A DNA stretch of 55,893 nt. It comes from Deltaproteobacteria bacterium. Its GTDB lineage: Bacteria > Desulfobacterota > Binatia > Bin18. The stretch spans positions 1 to 55,893 of the forward strand of contig VGTJ01000011.1 of NCBI GenBank assembly GCA_016874775.1, written 5' to 3'. This document shows positions 34,437-43,490 of the stretch, in pieces. Each line of letters opens with the position of its first letter. The stretch's first letter is position 1. The notes beneath the pieces were generated by a model that did no database searches, was not told the origin of the DNA, and saw nothing but the letters and a program-made list of their open reading frames with translations. The position numbers and the translations under genes are program-made.

Positions 34437-35705
34437 ATGCATACAAGAGAAATTCCGAACTCTGAGGGCGCCGAACGCCGAACGTCCGCATCTTCGCCCC
34501 CGCCCCTGTTCACCCGCGACTTCACCCTCCTCTGCCTTGTCACGTTAAGTTACTTTTTCAGCTTTTTCTTCTTCTTTCCGACGTTACCGTTCTACGTCAA
34601 ACATCTTGGCGGCCAGGAAGCTGACGCCGGTCTCTTAATCGGCGTGTCGAGCCTCGTCGCGTTCGCGATTCGACCAATAGTCGGACGCTGGATCGATCGC
34701 TATGGCCGTGTCGTACTAATGAACATTGGCATAGGCTTGTTTGCTTTCACCGCGTTTCTTCATGCCTGGACCATGAGCCTTAATGTGTTGTTCATTTTAC
34801 GAGTGCTGTATGGGCTCGCTCTTGGCTGCTTCACAACTGCGGCGAGCGCATATCTTGCTGATGTCGCGCCAATGGCTCGACGTGGAGAAGCTGCTAGTTA
34901 CTGGGGTTTGGCCAGTCCGCTCGCTATGGGCATCATCCCTCCGCTTGCGCTTGGCCTGATGCGCAGTACTCGCCTACATCCAACGGAAACCTATCTCGTT
35001 TCTGTATTGCCTGGCTTCAGCTCGGCAGTCGCCTCAGCAGAAAACTTTACGCTGCTCTTCTTGACGGCAGGAGCTATCGCCACGCTCGCGTGCATCTTGA
35101 GTTCTGGCATGCATCAACGCTACACACCTAACCCTGCTGCCTCACGACCACCACTGTTTGCCCGTGAGGCACTGCTGCCCATGATCGTCAACATGTTCCT
35201 CTATCTTACGTTTACGTCGTACACGACGTTCTTACCGCTGTACGCCCGCACTCTTGGCATGGGAAACGCTGGATGGTTGTACTCGACCTACGCCGTTGCT
35301 CTTCTCAGCACGCGATTCTTTACCGCTCGGGTCAGTGACCAATATGGGCGCGCAGCCGTCATCCTTCCGGGCTTGGCGGCAGCACTTCTTGGCTTGTTGA
35401 CGTTAGCCTTAACGCCTAATGCACAAATGCTATATCTAGGTGTGAGCTTGTATGGCCTTGGTTTCGGTTTGGCACAACCCGGACTCAGCGCGTTCACCAT
35501 TGATCGTCTCACAGCAGAACGACGTGGCGTGGGCATGAGTACGTTTGGTCAGGGGTTAGAACTTGGTATGGGAATGGGGGGAATCCTGATGGGGTACATT
35601 GCTACCCACGCAGGTTTCACGACCATGTATCTGAGTGGCAGCGTGTGTGTCGCGACAGCACTGCTGACCTTTTTGCTGGGAAATCGTCGTCGCAACGGAC
35701 AATAG
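34437..35705 (+). CDS. Major facilitator superfamily transporter
   Basis: 422 residues from the ATG at 34437; a GTG five codons earlier is possible. About 12 membrane helices are visible, starting FTLLCLVTLSYFFSFFFFFP. The loop 2-3 motif is RPIVGRWIDRYGR, the classical D-R-x-G-R of MFS, and TARVSDQYGRAAV is the mirror motif in the second half. AYLADVAPMARRGEAASYWG fits drug/H+ and sugar efflux subfamilies. The exported or imported substrate cannot be told. The N-terminal tail before helix 1 is unusually polar (about 30 residues). It converges on a lipoprotein gene just two bases after its stop. Confidence 0.88.
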   Translation: MHTREIPNSEGAERRTSASSPPPLFTRDFTLLCLVTLSYFFSFFFFFPTLPFYVKHLGGQEADAGLLIGVSSLVAFAIRPIVGRWIDRYGRVVLMNIGIGLFAFTAFLHAWTMSLNVLFILRVLYGLALGCFTTAASAYLADVAPMARRGEAASYWGLASPLAMGIIPPLALGLMRSTRLHPTETYLVSVLPGFSSAVASAENFTLLFLTAGAIATLACILSSGMHQRYTPNPAASRPPLFAREALLPMIVNMFLYLTFTSYTTFLPLYARTLGMGNAGWLYSTYAVALLSTRFFTARVSDQYGRAAVILPGLAAALLGLLTLALTPNAQMLYLGVSLYGLGFGLAQPGLSAFTIDRLTAERRGVGMSTFGQGLELGMGMGGILMGYIATHAGFTTMYLSGSVCVATALLTFLLGNRRRNGQ

Positions 35706-35707
35706 TG

Positions 35708-36022
35708 CTAAAGTCCAAGAAACGGCAAAAACAAGAGCGTCGCCACTCCTCCACCCACCATCACTGCCCCCATTAAGGCTTGCTCACTTTTTTCCACCCA
35801 CGTCGTCGGCTCGTCCGGGTCTTTAGGAACATCCTGTGAGAGCACTTCACTCTGCTTCAACACCGAACTGTCCCACTCTGGGGCATCAGCGAAGAACGGA
35901 TCGTTCTTGAACGGATCGTTCGTTCCCATCAAGAAATCATCGTCGGCATTTTTTTGTTGACCGCTGCACGCGCTGACAAACAGCACGAGCAAGATCGCAA
36001 AGAGCCTGCTCAAGTGACGCAT
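35708..36022 (-). CDS. Lipoprotein with C-terminal membrane helix
   Basis: 104 residues from the ATG at 36022 (GAGG five bases upstream). A signal sequence ends in lipobox FVSAC, the mature chain is acidic and polar (NADDDFLMGTNDPFKNDPFF), and the C-terminus is a hydrophobic helix with Gly (ALMGAVMVGGGVATLLFLPFLGL). Having both a lipid anchor and a C-terminal helix is unusual. No family is recognised. It converges with the MFS gene with two bases between the stop codons. Confidence 0.65.
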   Translation of the reverse strand: MRHLSRLFAILLVLFVSACSGQQKNADDDFLMGTNDPFKNDPFFADAPEWDSSVLKQSEVLSQDVPKDPDEPTTWVEKSEQALMGAVMVGGGVATLLFLPFLGL

Positions 36023-36148
36023 ATCCACCTCATTTCTTCGTCCACCACCTCTCCATCAGTCTAACAGCGTAACATGATCGGCCTTAGGGTACTAGCTTCA
36101 TAGCGACTGGTCTTCGACAAGATCCATACGAACAGTTATAAGGCCACT

Positions 36149-38062
36149 ATGACACAGAGCCAACACGTAGAGGCTGCATCGACAGCGAGTGCGCAATCAG
36201 ACCTTCGTCCCTACGTCCCAGCCGACCAATGGGTTGCCGAATTTACGCTCAAAGCGGTTCTCCTCGGCGTGTTTCTGTCTGTGGCCTTTGGCATGGTCAA
36301 TGCCTACTTGGGACTCAAAGTTGGCCTCACGGTTTCAGCTTCGATTCCTTCGGCGGTGATTTCGATGACGGTTCTACGCGGTCTCCTCAGACGCGGAACT
36401 GTGCTCGAAAACAACGTCGTCCATACGATTGCCTCTAGTGGTGAGTCACTGGCTGCGGGCATTATCTTCACCATTCCGGCGCTGATTTTTCTTGGCCTCA
36501 ATCCTTCTGGATTTCTGATCTTCCTGTTAGGTGCGACTGGGGGTCTGTTGGGGATCCTTCTGATGATCCCGCTTCGCCACAATCTCACAATCAGCGAACA
36601 TCGAGTGCTCCCATTTCCAGAAGGGACGGCCTGCGCCAAAGTCCTGATCGCTGGCGATACCGGTGGAGCCAGCGCACAACCAGTGTTTCTGGGTATTGGC
36701 CTCGGGGCTGTGTATCAGTTTGCTATGAAAGGTCTGCGGCTCTGGCACGACTCTGTCCTGTGGAGTTTCACCGGTCTGCAGAAAGCAACGATCGGTTTCG
36801 AACTCACGCCGATCTTCCTCGGTGTGGGGTATCTCATTGGGCCACAGATCGCCAGTTACATGTTGTGTGGTGGTGTTCTTGGTTGGGCGGTGTTGATTCC
36901 TGTCTTCAATACGCTAGCCGGCGGTCCAGTCGGTGAGGTCCTCGGTCTGCACGAAGAGATTCTCCAGCTCCCAGCCTTTGCGATTTGGAGTAAATACGCC
37001 CGTTATGTTGGCGCCGGTGCGGTCGCGACTGGCGGGATGGTTTCTCTTGTGCGTGCTTTTCCAGCTATGCAACAATCGCTGCAAGTTGCGCTCTCTGGGC
37101 TACGAGCCGAAACCAACCACGACAACAGAATACGTACAGATCAAGACCTCCATCCTGGTATCGTCGTTAGTGGTATTGTCCTTCTCGGACTCGGGTTATG
37201 GCTAGTCCCGGTGTTCCAGCTCGACTTTATCGCCGCAGCGCTGGCTGTGACTTTTGCCTTCGTTTTTGTCGTCGTTTCTGCGCGCATGGTGGGACTCATC
37301 GGCTCGACATCACAGCCAGTATCCGGAATGACAATCGCGGCATTGTTGGCCATCAGTTTGATTTTGCTGGCTACAGGTCATACCGGCACTGAAGGGATGA
37401 CAATGGCCATCACGTGTGGCGCAGTGGTATGCATCGCTGTCGCTCTTGCTGGGGATATGAGTCAAGATCTTAAGACCGGCGCATTACTCGGCGCCACTCC
37501 GCGTTACCTGCAGATGGGAGAAATGCTTGGTGTTGCTGTTGCTGCACTCCGGGCAGGTTGGGTATTGTTTCTTCTGCACCAAGCGTACACGTTGGGTTCT
37601 GAACTGCTTCCTGCTCCACAAGCGAAACTGATGGCCACACTTGTACAAGGGGTGATGGAAGGGCAATTACCCTGGGCCTTGATGGCACTTGGTGGCGGGT
37701 TTGCACTCATCGCCGAATTCGCCGGTATCCCGAGCTTGGCCTTTGCCATTGGTCTCTATCTACCTGTGACGACTTCGGCATCGCTGATTCTTGGTGGCCT
37801 TGTCGCTGGGTGGGTCAAAAAGCAGGCAATCGGTGAAGAAGCGTATCAGGAACAGCACAACCGCGCGACGCTCTTTGCGTCAGGATTAATCGCTGGAGAC
37901 GCGCTCATGGGCATTGGTATCGCCATACTGGTTGTGAGTGGACTCGATAAAATTCTCGCCCTTCGTTCGCCTGGTGAAGGACCGCTTGAATATGTGTGGA
38001 CGATCGTGCCGTTTGCGTTGTTGGCCTGGGGGTTAGTCCGAATAGCGAAACAGGGGCGTTAA
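36149..38062 (+). CDS. OPT-family oligopeptide/metal transporter
   Basis: 637 residues with about 14-16 membrane helices. The OPT signature region includes FGMVNAYLGLKVGLTVSASIPSAVI at the start and NNVVHTIASSGESLAAGIIFTIPA shortly after. LPFPEGTACAKVLIAGD is a hallmark of the prokaryotic group (putative oligopeptide transporter, OPT/YSL). They import peptides or metal chelates using the proton gradient. The start follows a 120-base leader shared in opposite sense with the small lipoprotein gene. The C-terminal helices (YVWTIVPFALLAWGLVRI) end the chain without an extra domain. Confidence 0.92.
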   Translation: MTQSQHVEAASTASAQSDLRPYVPADQWVAEFTLKAVLLGVFLSVAFGMVNAYLGLKVGLTVSASIPSAVISMTVLRGLLRRGTVLENNVVHTIASSGESLAAGIIFTIPALIFLGLNPSGFLIFLLGATGGLLGILLMIPLRHNLTISEHRVLPFPEGTACAKVLIAGDTGGASAQPVFLGIGLGAVYQFAMKGLRLWHDSVLWSFTGLQKATIGFELTPIFLGVGYLIGPQIASYMLCGGVLGWAVLIPVFNTLAGGPVGEVLGLHEEILQLPAFAIWSKYARYVGAGAVATGGMVSLVRAFPAMQQSLQVALSGLRAETNHDNRIRTDQDLHPGIVVSGIVLLGLGLWLVPVFQLDFIAAALAVTFAFVFVVVSARMVGLIGSTSQPVSGMTIAALLAISLILLATGHTGTEGMTMAITCGAVVCIAVALAGDMSQDLKTGALLGATPRYLQMGEMLGVAVAALRAGWVLFLLHQAYTLGSELLPAPQAKLMATLVQGVMEGQLPWALMALGGGFALIAEFAGIPSLAFAIGLYLPVTTSASLILGGLVAGWVKKQAIGEEAYQEQHNRATLFASGLIAGDALMGIGIAILVVSGLDKILALRSPGEGPLEYVWTIVPFALLAWGLVRIAKQGR

Positions 38063-38243
38063 TTTCCGAGGCAGGTTCCTTCTAAGAGGACCCATCATCT
38101 CCACGACCATGTTCGTCAACACCATTAGGTCCCATCGAGTACACATCCAATGCCCCTTTTTCCCCGAGAAAACGGTAAACGAATCGACGTCCCCGAAAAT
38201 CCAAAGGAACACTCTAAGGAGGTTCCGAAAAATGATAGCCACG

Positions 38244-38268
38244 TATCGATTTTCGGCGAAAATCGATA
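38244..38268. repeat. Small perfect hairpin
   Basis: TATCGATTTTC-GGC-GAAAATCGATA, an 11-bp stem with a 3-base loop. It lies in the 309-base gap between OPT transporter and beta-helix genes, for which I see no gene; a 66-codon frame in it lacks a ribosome site. Confidence 0.55.
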
Positions 38269-38313
38269 GTAAGGGAACAATATTCGCCGCTAATTGTGAG
38301 GAGGAATGAGACG

Positions 38314-38343
38314 GGTCAGGGCGCACGGGACCGCGCCCTGACC
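38314..38343. terminator. Hairpin downstream of the beta-helix gene
   Basis: A perfect 11-bp GC-rich stem (GGTCAGGGCGC / GCGCCCTGACC) lies 29 bases after the minus-strand beta-helix gene. No T-run; a terminator role is likely but not certain. Confidence 0.55.
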
Positions 38344-38371
38344 TGGGAGAAATCTGACGTCAGCTGAAAAA

Positions 38372-39144
38372 CTACGGCGCAACGTTATCGAACACGTTAC
38401 ACCCATCTCCAGCTAAGATCAGATTGGCCTGAGTGCTACCTGTCGCCGTGTTGTTCTTCACGTTACTCGGACATACGATCGACATACCAAATCCAGGGTT
38501 TGTTTCTAACACGGTGTTACCAATGACCGTACTGCCTGCTGACGCGAATAGGCCCGTGCCGATGCTCCCCCAGACGGTATTACCAGTGACCGTACTGCCT
38601 GGGCCAGCCGAGAGACCAACACTCGCGGGATTGTTTCCGTTGAAACGCAGGACGGAGTCCTTTATTTTACTTGCCGTCGTTGCCACGATGCCAAAGCGGC
38701 GATTCCCCTGAGCAACAACATTCTCAACCAAGCTGCTCGTGCCGAGAAACATTCCGGTATCAGAGTTATTGTCGACATGCATATTCTGTACGATGTTGCC
38801 CGGACCAGCGAGCGAAATGCCTGTCGCAAAGCCTTTCACCGTACCGTTTTTCACCGTCACGCCTTCGACCGGAACACTGGCGGAAATACCAACAGCAAAA
38901 CCGTCACCACTAATAGTGAATCCTCGCATATCAATCGTGACATGACTTGACGAAACGACAAGACACGTCCGGCTTGGCGAGTAGATGTTGCTGACGAGTA
39001 TGTACGATGTTTGATCCCCACCCTTCAGCTCTTGACAGTGGTCGCGATAGGGAGAAGCGAGTCCCCTGCCCACGCTGGCCCACTCACCATTAACGCACCG
39101 ACGAACGCAACTGCACAACGAAGAGTCCTGCTCACCTGCTTCAT
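38372..39144 (-). pseudogene. Secreted right-handed beta-helix (NosD-like) protein with a frameshift near residue 38
   Basis: An ATG at 39144 with AAGGAGG before it begins a good signal peptide, MKQVSRTLRCAVAFVGALMV then SGPAWAG, but this frame stops at 39025. The body lies in another frame: CQELKGGDQTSYILVSNIYSP, then repeats of the parallel beta-helix type (VTVKNGTVKGFATGISL, NIVQNMHVDNNSDTGMFLG, GSTVTGNTVWGSIGTGLF, STVIGNTVLETNPGFGMSI) of about 22 residues. Joining the frames near 39030-39060 would make a normal secreted carbohydrate-binding or processing protein of about 250 residues. Either a real frameshift mutation or a sequence error explains it; no catalytic residues can be assigned. 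Confidence 0.7.
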
Positions 39145-39306
39145 AATGCCTCCTTCCCGAACAAAGAATAGAGAATGAAATCTATCGGCGACTGCGGGAA
39201 AAAGTGAAGTAGGGACAAGAAGGAAGTTTCCCCTACCGAATGCACTTAGCGTATCACTTCCTGCGCCATGAAATAAAGAGGCTTGCCACCCTACGGTTGA
39301 CTGATT

Positions 39307-40572
39307 ATGGTGCGAGGCACGGACAAACGTATGAAATTCGCCACTGTCAGCGAGGCTATCCGGTATACCCCTGAACCCCGGATTACCGGCCCTGACCGCC
39401 GTTCGGAATTCGAACGCGACCGGGCACGGATTATTCATTCTGCAGCCTTTCGTCGCCTGCAAGGAAAAACCCAGGTGTTTGGCGTGTATGAAGGAGATTT
39501 CTTTCGCACGCGCCTCACCCATTCACTCGAAGTGGCGCAAATTGCCAAAGGGATCGCACTGAATCTTGGCGCCGACACCGATCTCGTTGAAGCTGCGTGT
39601 CTGGCGCACGATCTTGGTCATCCTCCTTTCGGCCATACTGGTGAGCAAGTATTGCACGAGGTGATGCGCCCGTACGGAGGCTTTGAAGGCAACGCGCAAA
39701 GTTTCCGTATTCTCACGCGATTAGAACGCAAGCATGAGACATACACCGGTCTGAATCTCACGTACCAAACTCTTGATGCCATACTGAAATATAAAACGTG
39801 TATCGATGAAGCCGCACTGACCGCCGCCGGAGATGGACCAGCCAAAGGTTTCTATGCCGACGATCAGCCTCTCGCCCAAACAATCGTGCGCCACACTGGA
39901 ACCGGAGGACGTCGCAGCTTTGAATGTCAGATTATGGATGTAGCCGATGACATCGCCTACTCTGTCCATGACCTCGAAGATAGTCTCAAAGCACGATTAT
40001 TGACCGTCGCGGACTTTCGTCGTACTCCATCTGCTCGCCTCGTGCGTGAGGTCAATAGTCATCTTCTCCGAGTCGGAGAAACTGTCAGTGAGGACAAAGT
40101 TCACGATGAACTCCTACAGATAGCCGAGCGCTTAGAATCGCTCGAACGCAGAGCCGGGAAAGCTGCCTTGAAAATGCTCACACGGGATCTGATTCATGAC
40201 TTCTCATGTAGCGTCGCCTTTCAGGACGGAGAACGGATCGATACCTCACCGGACATCCGCATCCGTATCGAGATTCTGAAAATCTTTGAGTCGCAGCATG
40301 TGATTTACAATCCACGCGTGACAACCCTCGGCCACAAAGGCAAAGAGGTTTTACGCCGACTGTTTGCCGTCCTCGATCAAGGCAAAGAGTCGATTGGGCT
40401 CCTACCGGAAAATTGGGGAGATGAGTACGAACGAGCACTACTTGATGGTAATGAACCCGTTCGCAAACGTGTCATTTGCGACTTCCTCGCTAATATGACC
40501 GACTCGTATGCAATGCGATTCTACAGCCGCTTGTTCGTGCCAGGAGAGGGAAGTTTTTACGAGGTCTTATGA
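39307..40572 (+). CDS. dgt: Deoxyguanosinetriphosphate triphosphohydrolase (dGTPase-like HD protein)
   Basis: 421 residues; the second ATG at 39331 is an alternative and neither has a clear ribosome site. The HD-domain metal residues are RTRLTHSLEV (His), ACLAHDLGHPPFGHTGE (His-Asp) and MDVADDIAYSVHDLED (Asp). It hydrolyses dNTPs to deoxynucleosides and triphosphate, controlling dNTP pools. RSEFERDRARIIHSAAFRRLQ at the N-terminus and AFRRLQGKTQVF are the dGTPase family signature. The type-2 family usually has about 400-500 residues, so this length is normal. It lies alone after the beta-helix gene, diverging from it. Confidence 0.92.
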   Translation: MVRGTDKRMKFATVSEAIRYTPEPRITGPDRRSEFERDRARIIHSAAFRRLQGKTQVFGVYEGDFFRTRLTHSLEVAQIAKGIALNLGADTDLVEAACLAHDLGHPPFGHTGEQVLHEVMRPYGGFEGNAQSFRILTRLERKHETYTGLNLTYQTLDAILKYKTCIDEAALTAAGDGPAKGFYADDQPLAQTIVRHTGTGGRRSFECQIMDVADDIAYSVHDLEDSLKARLLTVADFRRTPSARLVREVNSHLLRVGETVSEDKVHDELLQIAERLESLERRAGKAALKMLTRDLIHDFSCSVAFQDGERIDTSPDIRIRIEILKIFESQHVIYNPRVTTLGHKGKEVLRRLFAVLDQGKESIGLLPENWGDEYERALLDGNEPVRKRVICDFLANMTDSYAMRFYSRLFVPGEGSFYEVL

Positions 40573-40659
40573 CCTCGTAATGCAAAATGCAAAATAGGAA
40601 AAGAGAGTCTTTTTTTCCTCCTCATTCTTCATTCTTAATTTTTAATTTTTCATTGCCTC

Positions 40660-41667
40660 TTAGCGAAGCGCCACCGCCGGATCTTTCTGCCGTGGCAGAT
40701 CGAACCAGATCTCATTACAAACGTTCATCTCCTCTTCGTCCAACTTCAAATCGACTGCCGGCAGCGATTGCCGCAGTTGTTCCACCGAGGTTGCCCCAAC
40801 TATGGGTGAAGTAATCTCAGGTTGGGCAAGGACCCATGCAACAGCTACCTGCGCAAGCGGTTTATTACGAGCGGCAAAAAATTCTTGCAGATGTGCAACT
40901 GCACCGAACTGTGCTTCCTGCCAATAACGCTGACGATAAATGTGCCCGGCACGACCAGCAAGCCCAAATCGCAAGTTCGCAGACGGTTCCGTATCTTGTT
41001 TGTATTTACCGGTAAGAAAGCCACCAGCCAGCGGGTTATAGGGAATCACGCCAACACCCTGACCACGACAGAGAGGCAATAACTCGTTCTCGATCTCACG
41101 GAACATCAAGTTATAACGAGGCTGTACACAATCGAATCGAGCTAACCCGAGCTTGTCACTCGTCCATAAAGCTGAAGCTAAAAGCCAGGCTTGAAAATTC
41201 GAGCAGCCGAGATACCGCACCTTGCCTTGATGAACGAGATCATCAAGCGCGCGCAGGGTTTCATCCAAAGGCGTGCTCGGGTCTGGCGCATGGACCTGAT
41301 AGAGGTCGATGTAATCGGTTTGTAATCGTCGCAAGCTTTCTTCGACCGCTGTGAAGATATGTTTGCGCGAGAGCCCTTGGTCATTCGGCGCTTTACTCAT
41401 CGCCCCCCAACACTTGGTTGCAAGAACAATTTTGTCTCGCTTCCCTTTGAGCCATTTGCCGATAACTTCCTCAGTCCGACCAACGGTATCGAGCCCACCG
41501 CCGACCGGATACACATCCGCAGTATCGAAGAAATCCACCCCGAACTCGACCGCAGTATCCATAATCGCAAAGCTGGTCGGCTCGTCACATTGACGGCCAA
41601 AGGTCATCGTGCCCAGGCAAATCTCCGAGACTTTCAGTCCCGTCCGGCCCATACGTTTGGTTTTCAT
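40660..41667 (-). CDS. Aldo/keto reductase
   Basis: 335 residues, the usual length. The TIM-barrel active-site tetrad is present: Asp in FFDTADVYPVGG, Tyr just after it in the same segment, Lys in LATKCWG, His in DLYQVHAPDP. NADPH-binding landmarks are SPIVGATSVEQLRQSL near the C-terminus. The sequence fits the YajO/AKR11-14 type of broad-range reductases. A strong ribosome site (GGAGGAG) precedes the ATG. It diverges from the aminotransferase gene at 41834. No pathway assignment is possible. Confidence 0.93.
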   Translation of the reverse strand: MKTKRMGRTGLKVSEICLGTMTFGRQCDEPTSFAIMDTAVEFGVDFFDTADVYPVGGGLDTVGRTEEVIGKWLKGKRDKIVLATKCWGAMSKAPNDQGLSRKHIFTAVEESLRRLQTDYIDLYQVHAPDPSTPLDETLRALDDLVHQGKVRYLGCSNFQAWLLASALWTSDKLGLARFDCVQPRYNLMFREIENELLPLCRGQGVGVIPYNPLAGGFLTGKYKQDTEPSANLRFGLAGRAGHIYRQRYWQEAQFGAVAHLQEFFAARNKPLAQVAVAWVLAQPEITSPIVGATSVEQLRQSLPAVDLKLDEEEMNVCNEIWFDLPRQKDPAVALR

Positions 41668-41833
41668 TGCTTCTCCTCCTTTGACGTACGCTGTTTATGC
41701 TGCCTGCGACAGAGATCAAGGGCAAGGCTCTTCCCTCATCTGGGTTTTCGTTTGCAACTGAGGTATGCTTGCCGGTGTCGTCATTGTTTCGGACCAAACA
41801 ACACAAGAGCCGTTATTGAAGGAGGAGAAGATC

Positions 41834-43300
41834 ATGCCACAGAAAATCAAATCCTCGCCCAAAGTCGTGCCAATGCGTCCACGGACAAAAGCTGCCAGCG
41901 CTGCTCTCGACCCACGTGCCGCAAAAGTGCTGCATCAGCAAGATCGTGATCATCTTGTTCATGGCTTTGTCCCCTTACAATTACAACAGAAAAAAGGCGT
42001 ACCGATTTTCGTCAAAGGCCAAGGGGTGTATTTGTGGGACACCGAAGGGAAAAAATATATCGACGGTCTCGCCTCGTTATGGAATGTCCATGTCGGACAT
42101 GGCCGCAAGGAAATTAATCGTGCCGTCGCTGCGCAAATGGACCAGCTCGCCTTCGCGCCAACGTTGATCGGTCCGACTTCTGTACCAACGGTACAACTGG
42201 CAACCAAGCTCACCAAAATCGCTCCCAAGGGACTGACTCGTGTACTCTTCACCTCAGGCGGCTCCGAAGCGAATGAGGCTGTGATACGGCTTGTACGTGC
42301 CTACTGGAAAGCCAAAGGCCAACCGAACAAGACCAAGTTCATTAGCCTCAATCAGGCGTATCACGGCTCATCAAGTGGTGCGGCTGTGCTCGGCGGTATT
42401 CCCGTTTTTAACAAACAGATGGAACCCGGCCTGCCCGGTATGATTCACATGGCACGTCCGTACTGCTATCGCTGCGAACTCGGCAAAACCTATCCATCGT
42501 GTAAAGTTGATTGCGCTACCGAATTGGAGCGCATCATCGAGCGCGAAGGCGCGGATACGATTGGTGCGTTCATCACTGAACCAATTCAGGGCGTTGGCGG
42601 TGTGATCATTCCGCCAGCCGAATGGCTTCCTAAGATTCGCGAAATTTGCTCGAAGCACAATATTCTCATGGTGTGCGATGAAGTCATCACCGGATTTGGT
42701 CGCACCGGTTCGATGTTTGCCTCTGCTGGTATGGGAGTTGCGCCAGACGTCTTGGTTAGCGCCAAAGGTGTCACCAGCGGTTATCTGCCCCTCGGACTTG
42801 TCTTGTTTAGAGAAGAAATCTTCCAAACCTTCCTCTCAACTGGTGATGATTACGCGTTTTGGCATGGCTACACCTACACCGGACATCCCACCGTATGTGC
42901 GGCTGGACTGGCGAACTTAGATATTATCGAGCGCGAGAAGCTCGTCCAAAAAGCAAAGGAACAAGGGAAGTATCTTGCTAAGAAGCTCGGTACGCTCAAA
43001 GATCTTCCCATCGTCGGTGACGTCCGCAGCCAGGGCCTGATTGGTGCGGTCGAGCTTGTCAAAGATAGAGCAACCAAGGAAATGTTCCCCGCAGACATGC
43101 GCATCGCACAGAAGACCTGGGAAAAAGCCCTTGACGCTGGCGTCATCACTCGTGTCGCCGGTGGGAATAACATCGCCATCTGCCCACCGTTGATTATCAC
43201 CAAAGAACAGATCGACGAACTGATTACTGCTTTACGCAACGCGATCCTCGCCGTCATGGCCGAGATCGATGGTCAGTGGAAAATGGCGAGTGGGAAGTAA
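41834..43300 (+). CDS. Class III (omega-type) aminotransferase
   Basis: 488 residues from the ATG at 41834 with AAGGAGGAG upstream. PLP-fold class III landmarks: KYIDGLASLWNVHVGHGRKEI at the front, FTSGGSEANEAVIRLVRAYW, CDEVITGFGRTGSMF (Asp binding the PLP ring) and VSAKGVTSGYLPLG with the catalytic Lys. Length and motifs fit pyruvate-dependent beta-alanine or taurine transaminases acting on terminal amines. An insertion with four Cys (YCYRCELGKTYPSCKVDC, about residues 210-230) is characteristic of part of this group. It is followed by a terminator and a thiolase-like gene; it may act in amine catabolism. Confidence 0.93.
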   Translation: MPQKIKSSPKVVPMRPRTKAASAALDPRAAKVLHQQDRDHLVHGFVPLQLQQKKGVPIFVKGQGVYLWDTEGKKYIDGLASLWNVHVGHGRKEINRAVAAQMDQLAFAPTLIGPTSVPTVQLATKLTKIAPKGLTRVLFTSGGSEANEAVIRLVRAYWKAKGQPNKTKFISLNQAYHGSSSGAAVLGGIPVFNKQMEPGLPGMIHMARPYCYRCELGKTYPSCKVDCATELERIIEREGADTIGAFITEPIQGVGGVIIPPAEWLPKIREICSKHNILMVCDEVITGFGRTGSMFASAGMGVAPDVLVSAKGVTSGYLPLGLVLFREEIFQTFLSTGDDYAFWHGYTYTGHPTVCAAGLANLDIIEREKLVQKAKEQGKYLAKKLGTLKDLPIVGDVRSQGLIGAVELVKDRATKEMFPADMRIAQKTWEKALDAGVITRVAGGNNIAICPPLIITKEQIDELITALRNAILAVMAEIDGQWKMASGK

Positions 43301-43329
43301 CGCGCAGAATCCCTCCGCCTGAACTCGCC

Positions 43330-43357
43330 GAGGGCCACTTCTGCTGTGGCCCTCTTT
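43330..43357 (+). terminator. Rho-independent terminator of the aminotransferase gene
   Basis: A 9-bp perfect stem (GAGGGCCAC / GTGGCCCTC) with 7-base loop is followed by TTTCAC, 30 bases after the stop codon. Confidence 0.7.
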
Positions 43358-43490
43358 CACTCCCTGCTTCGGATTTTGCCTTACTTGCACGTAGATTACG
43401 CATACACGTCCTCGCGACAAATCATTCTGCCAATCGCACGATTGCCCTCCTCGCCGTGGTTTTATATAAGTCCGAGCGGGAGGGCTCGAC

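Noticed and set aside
38109-38309. 66-codon frame between the OPT and beta-helix genes
   Set aside because: It includes a hairpin and repeat-like text, and has no ribosome site.
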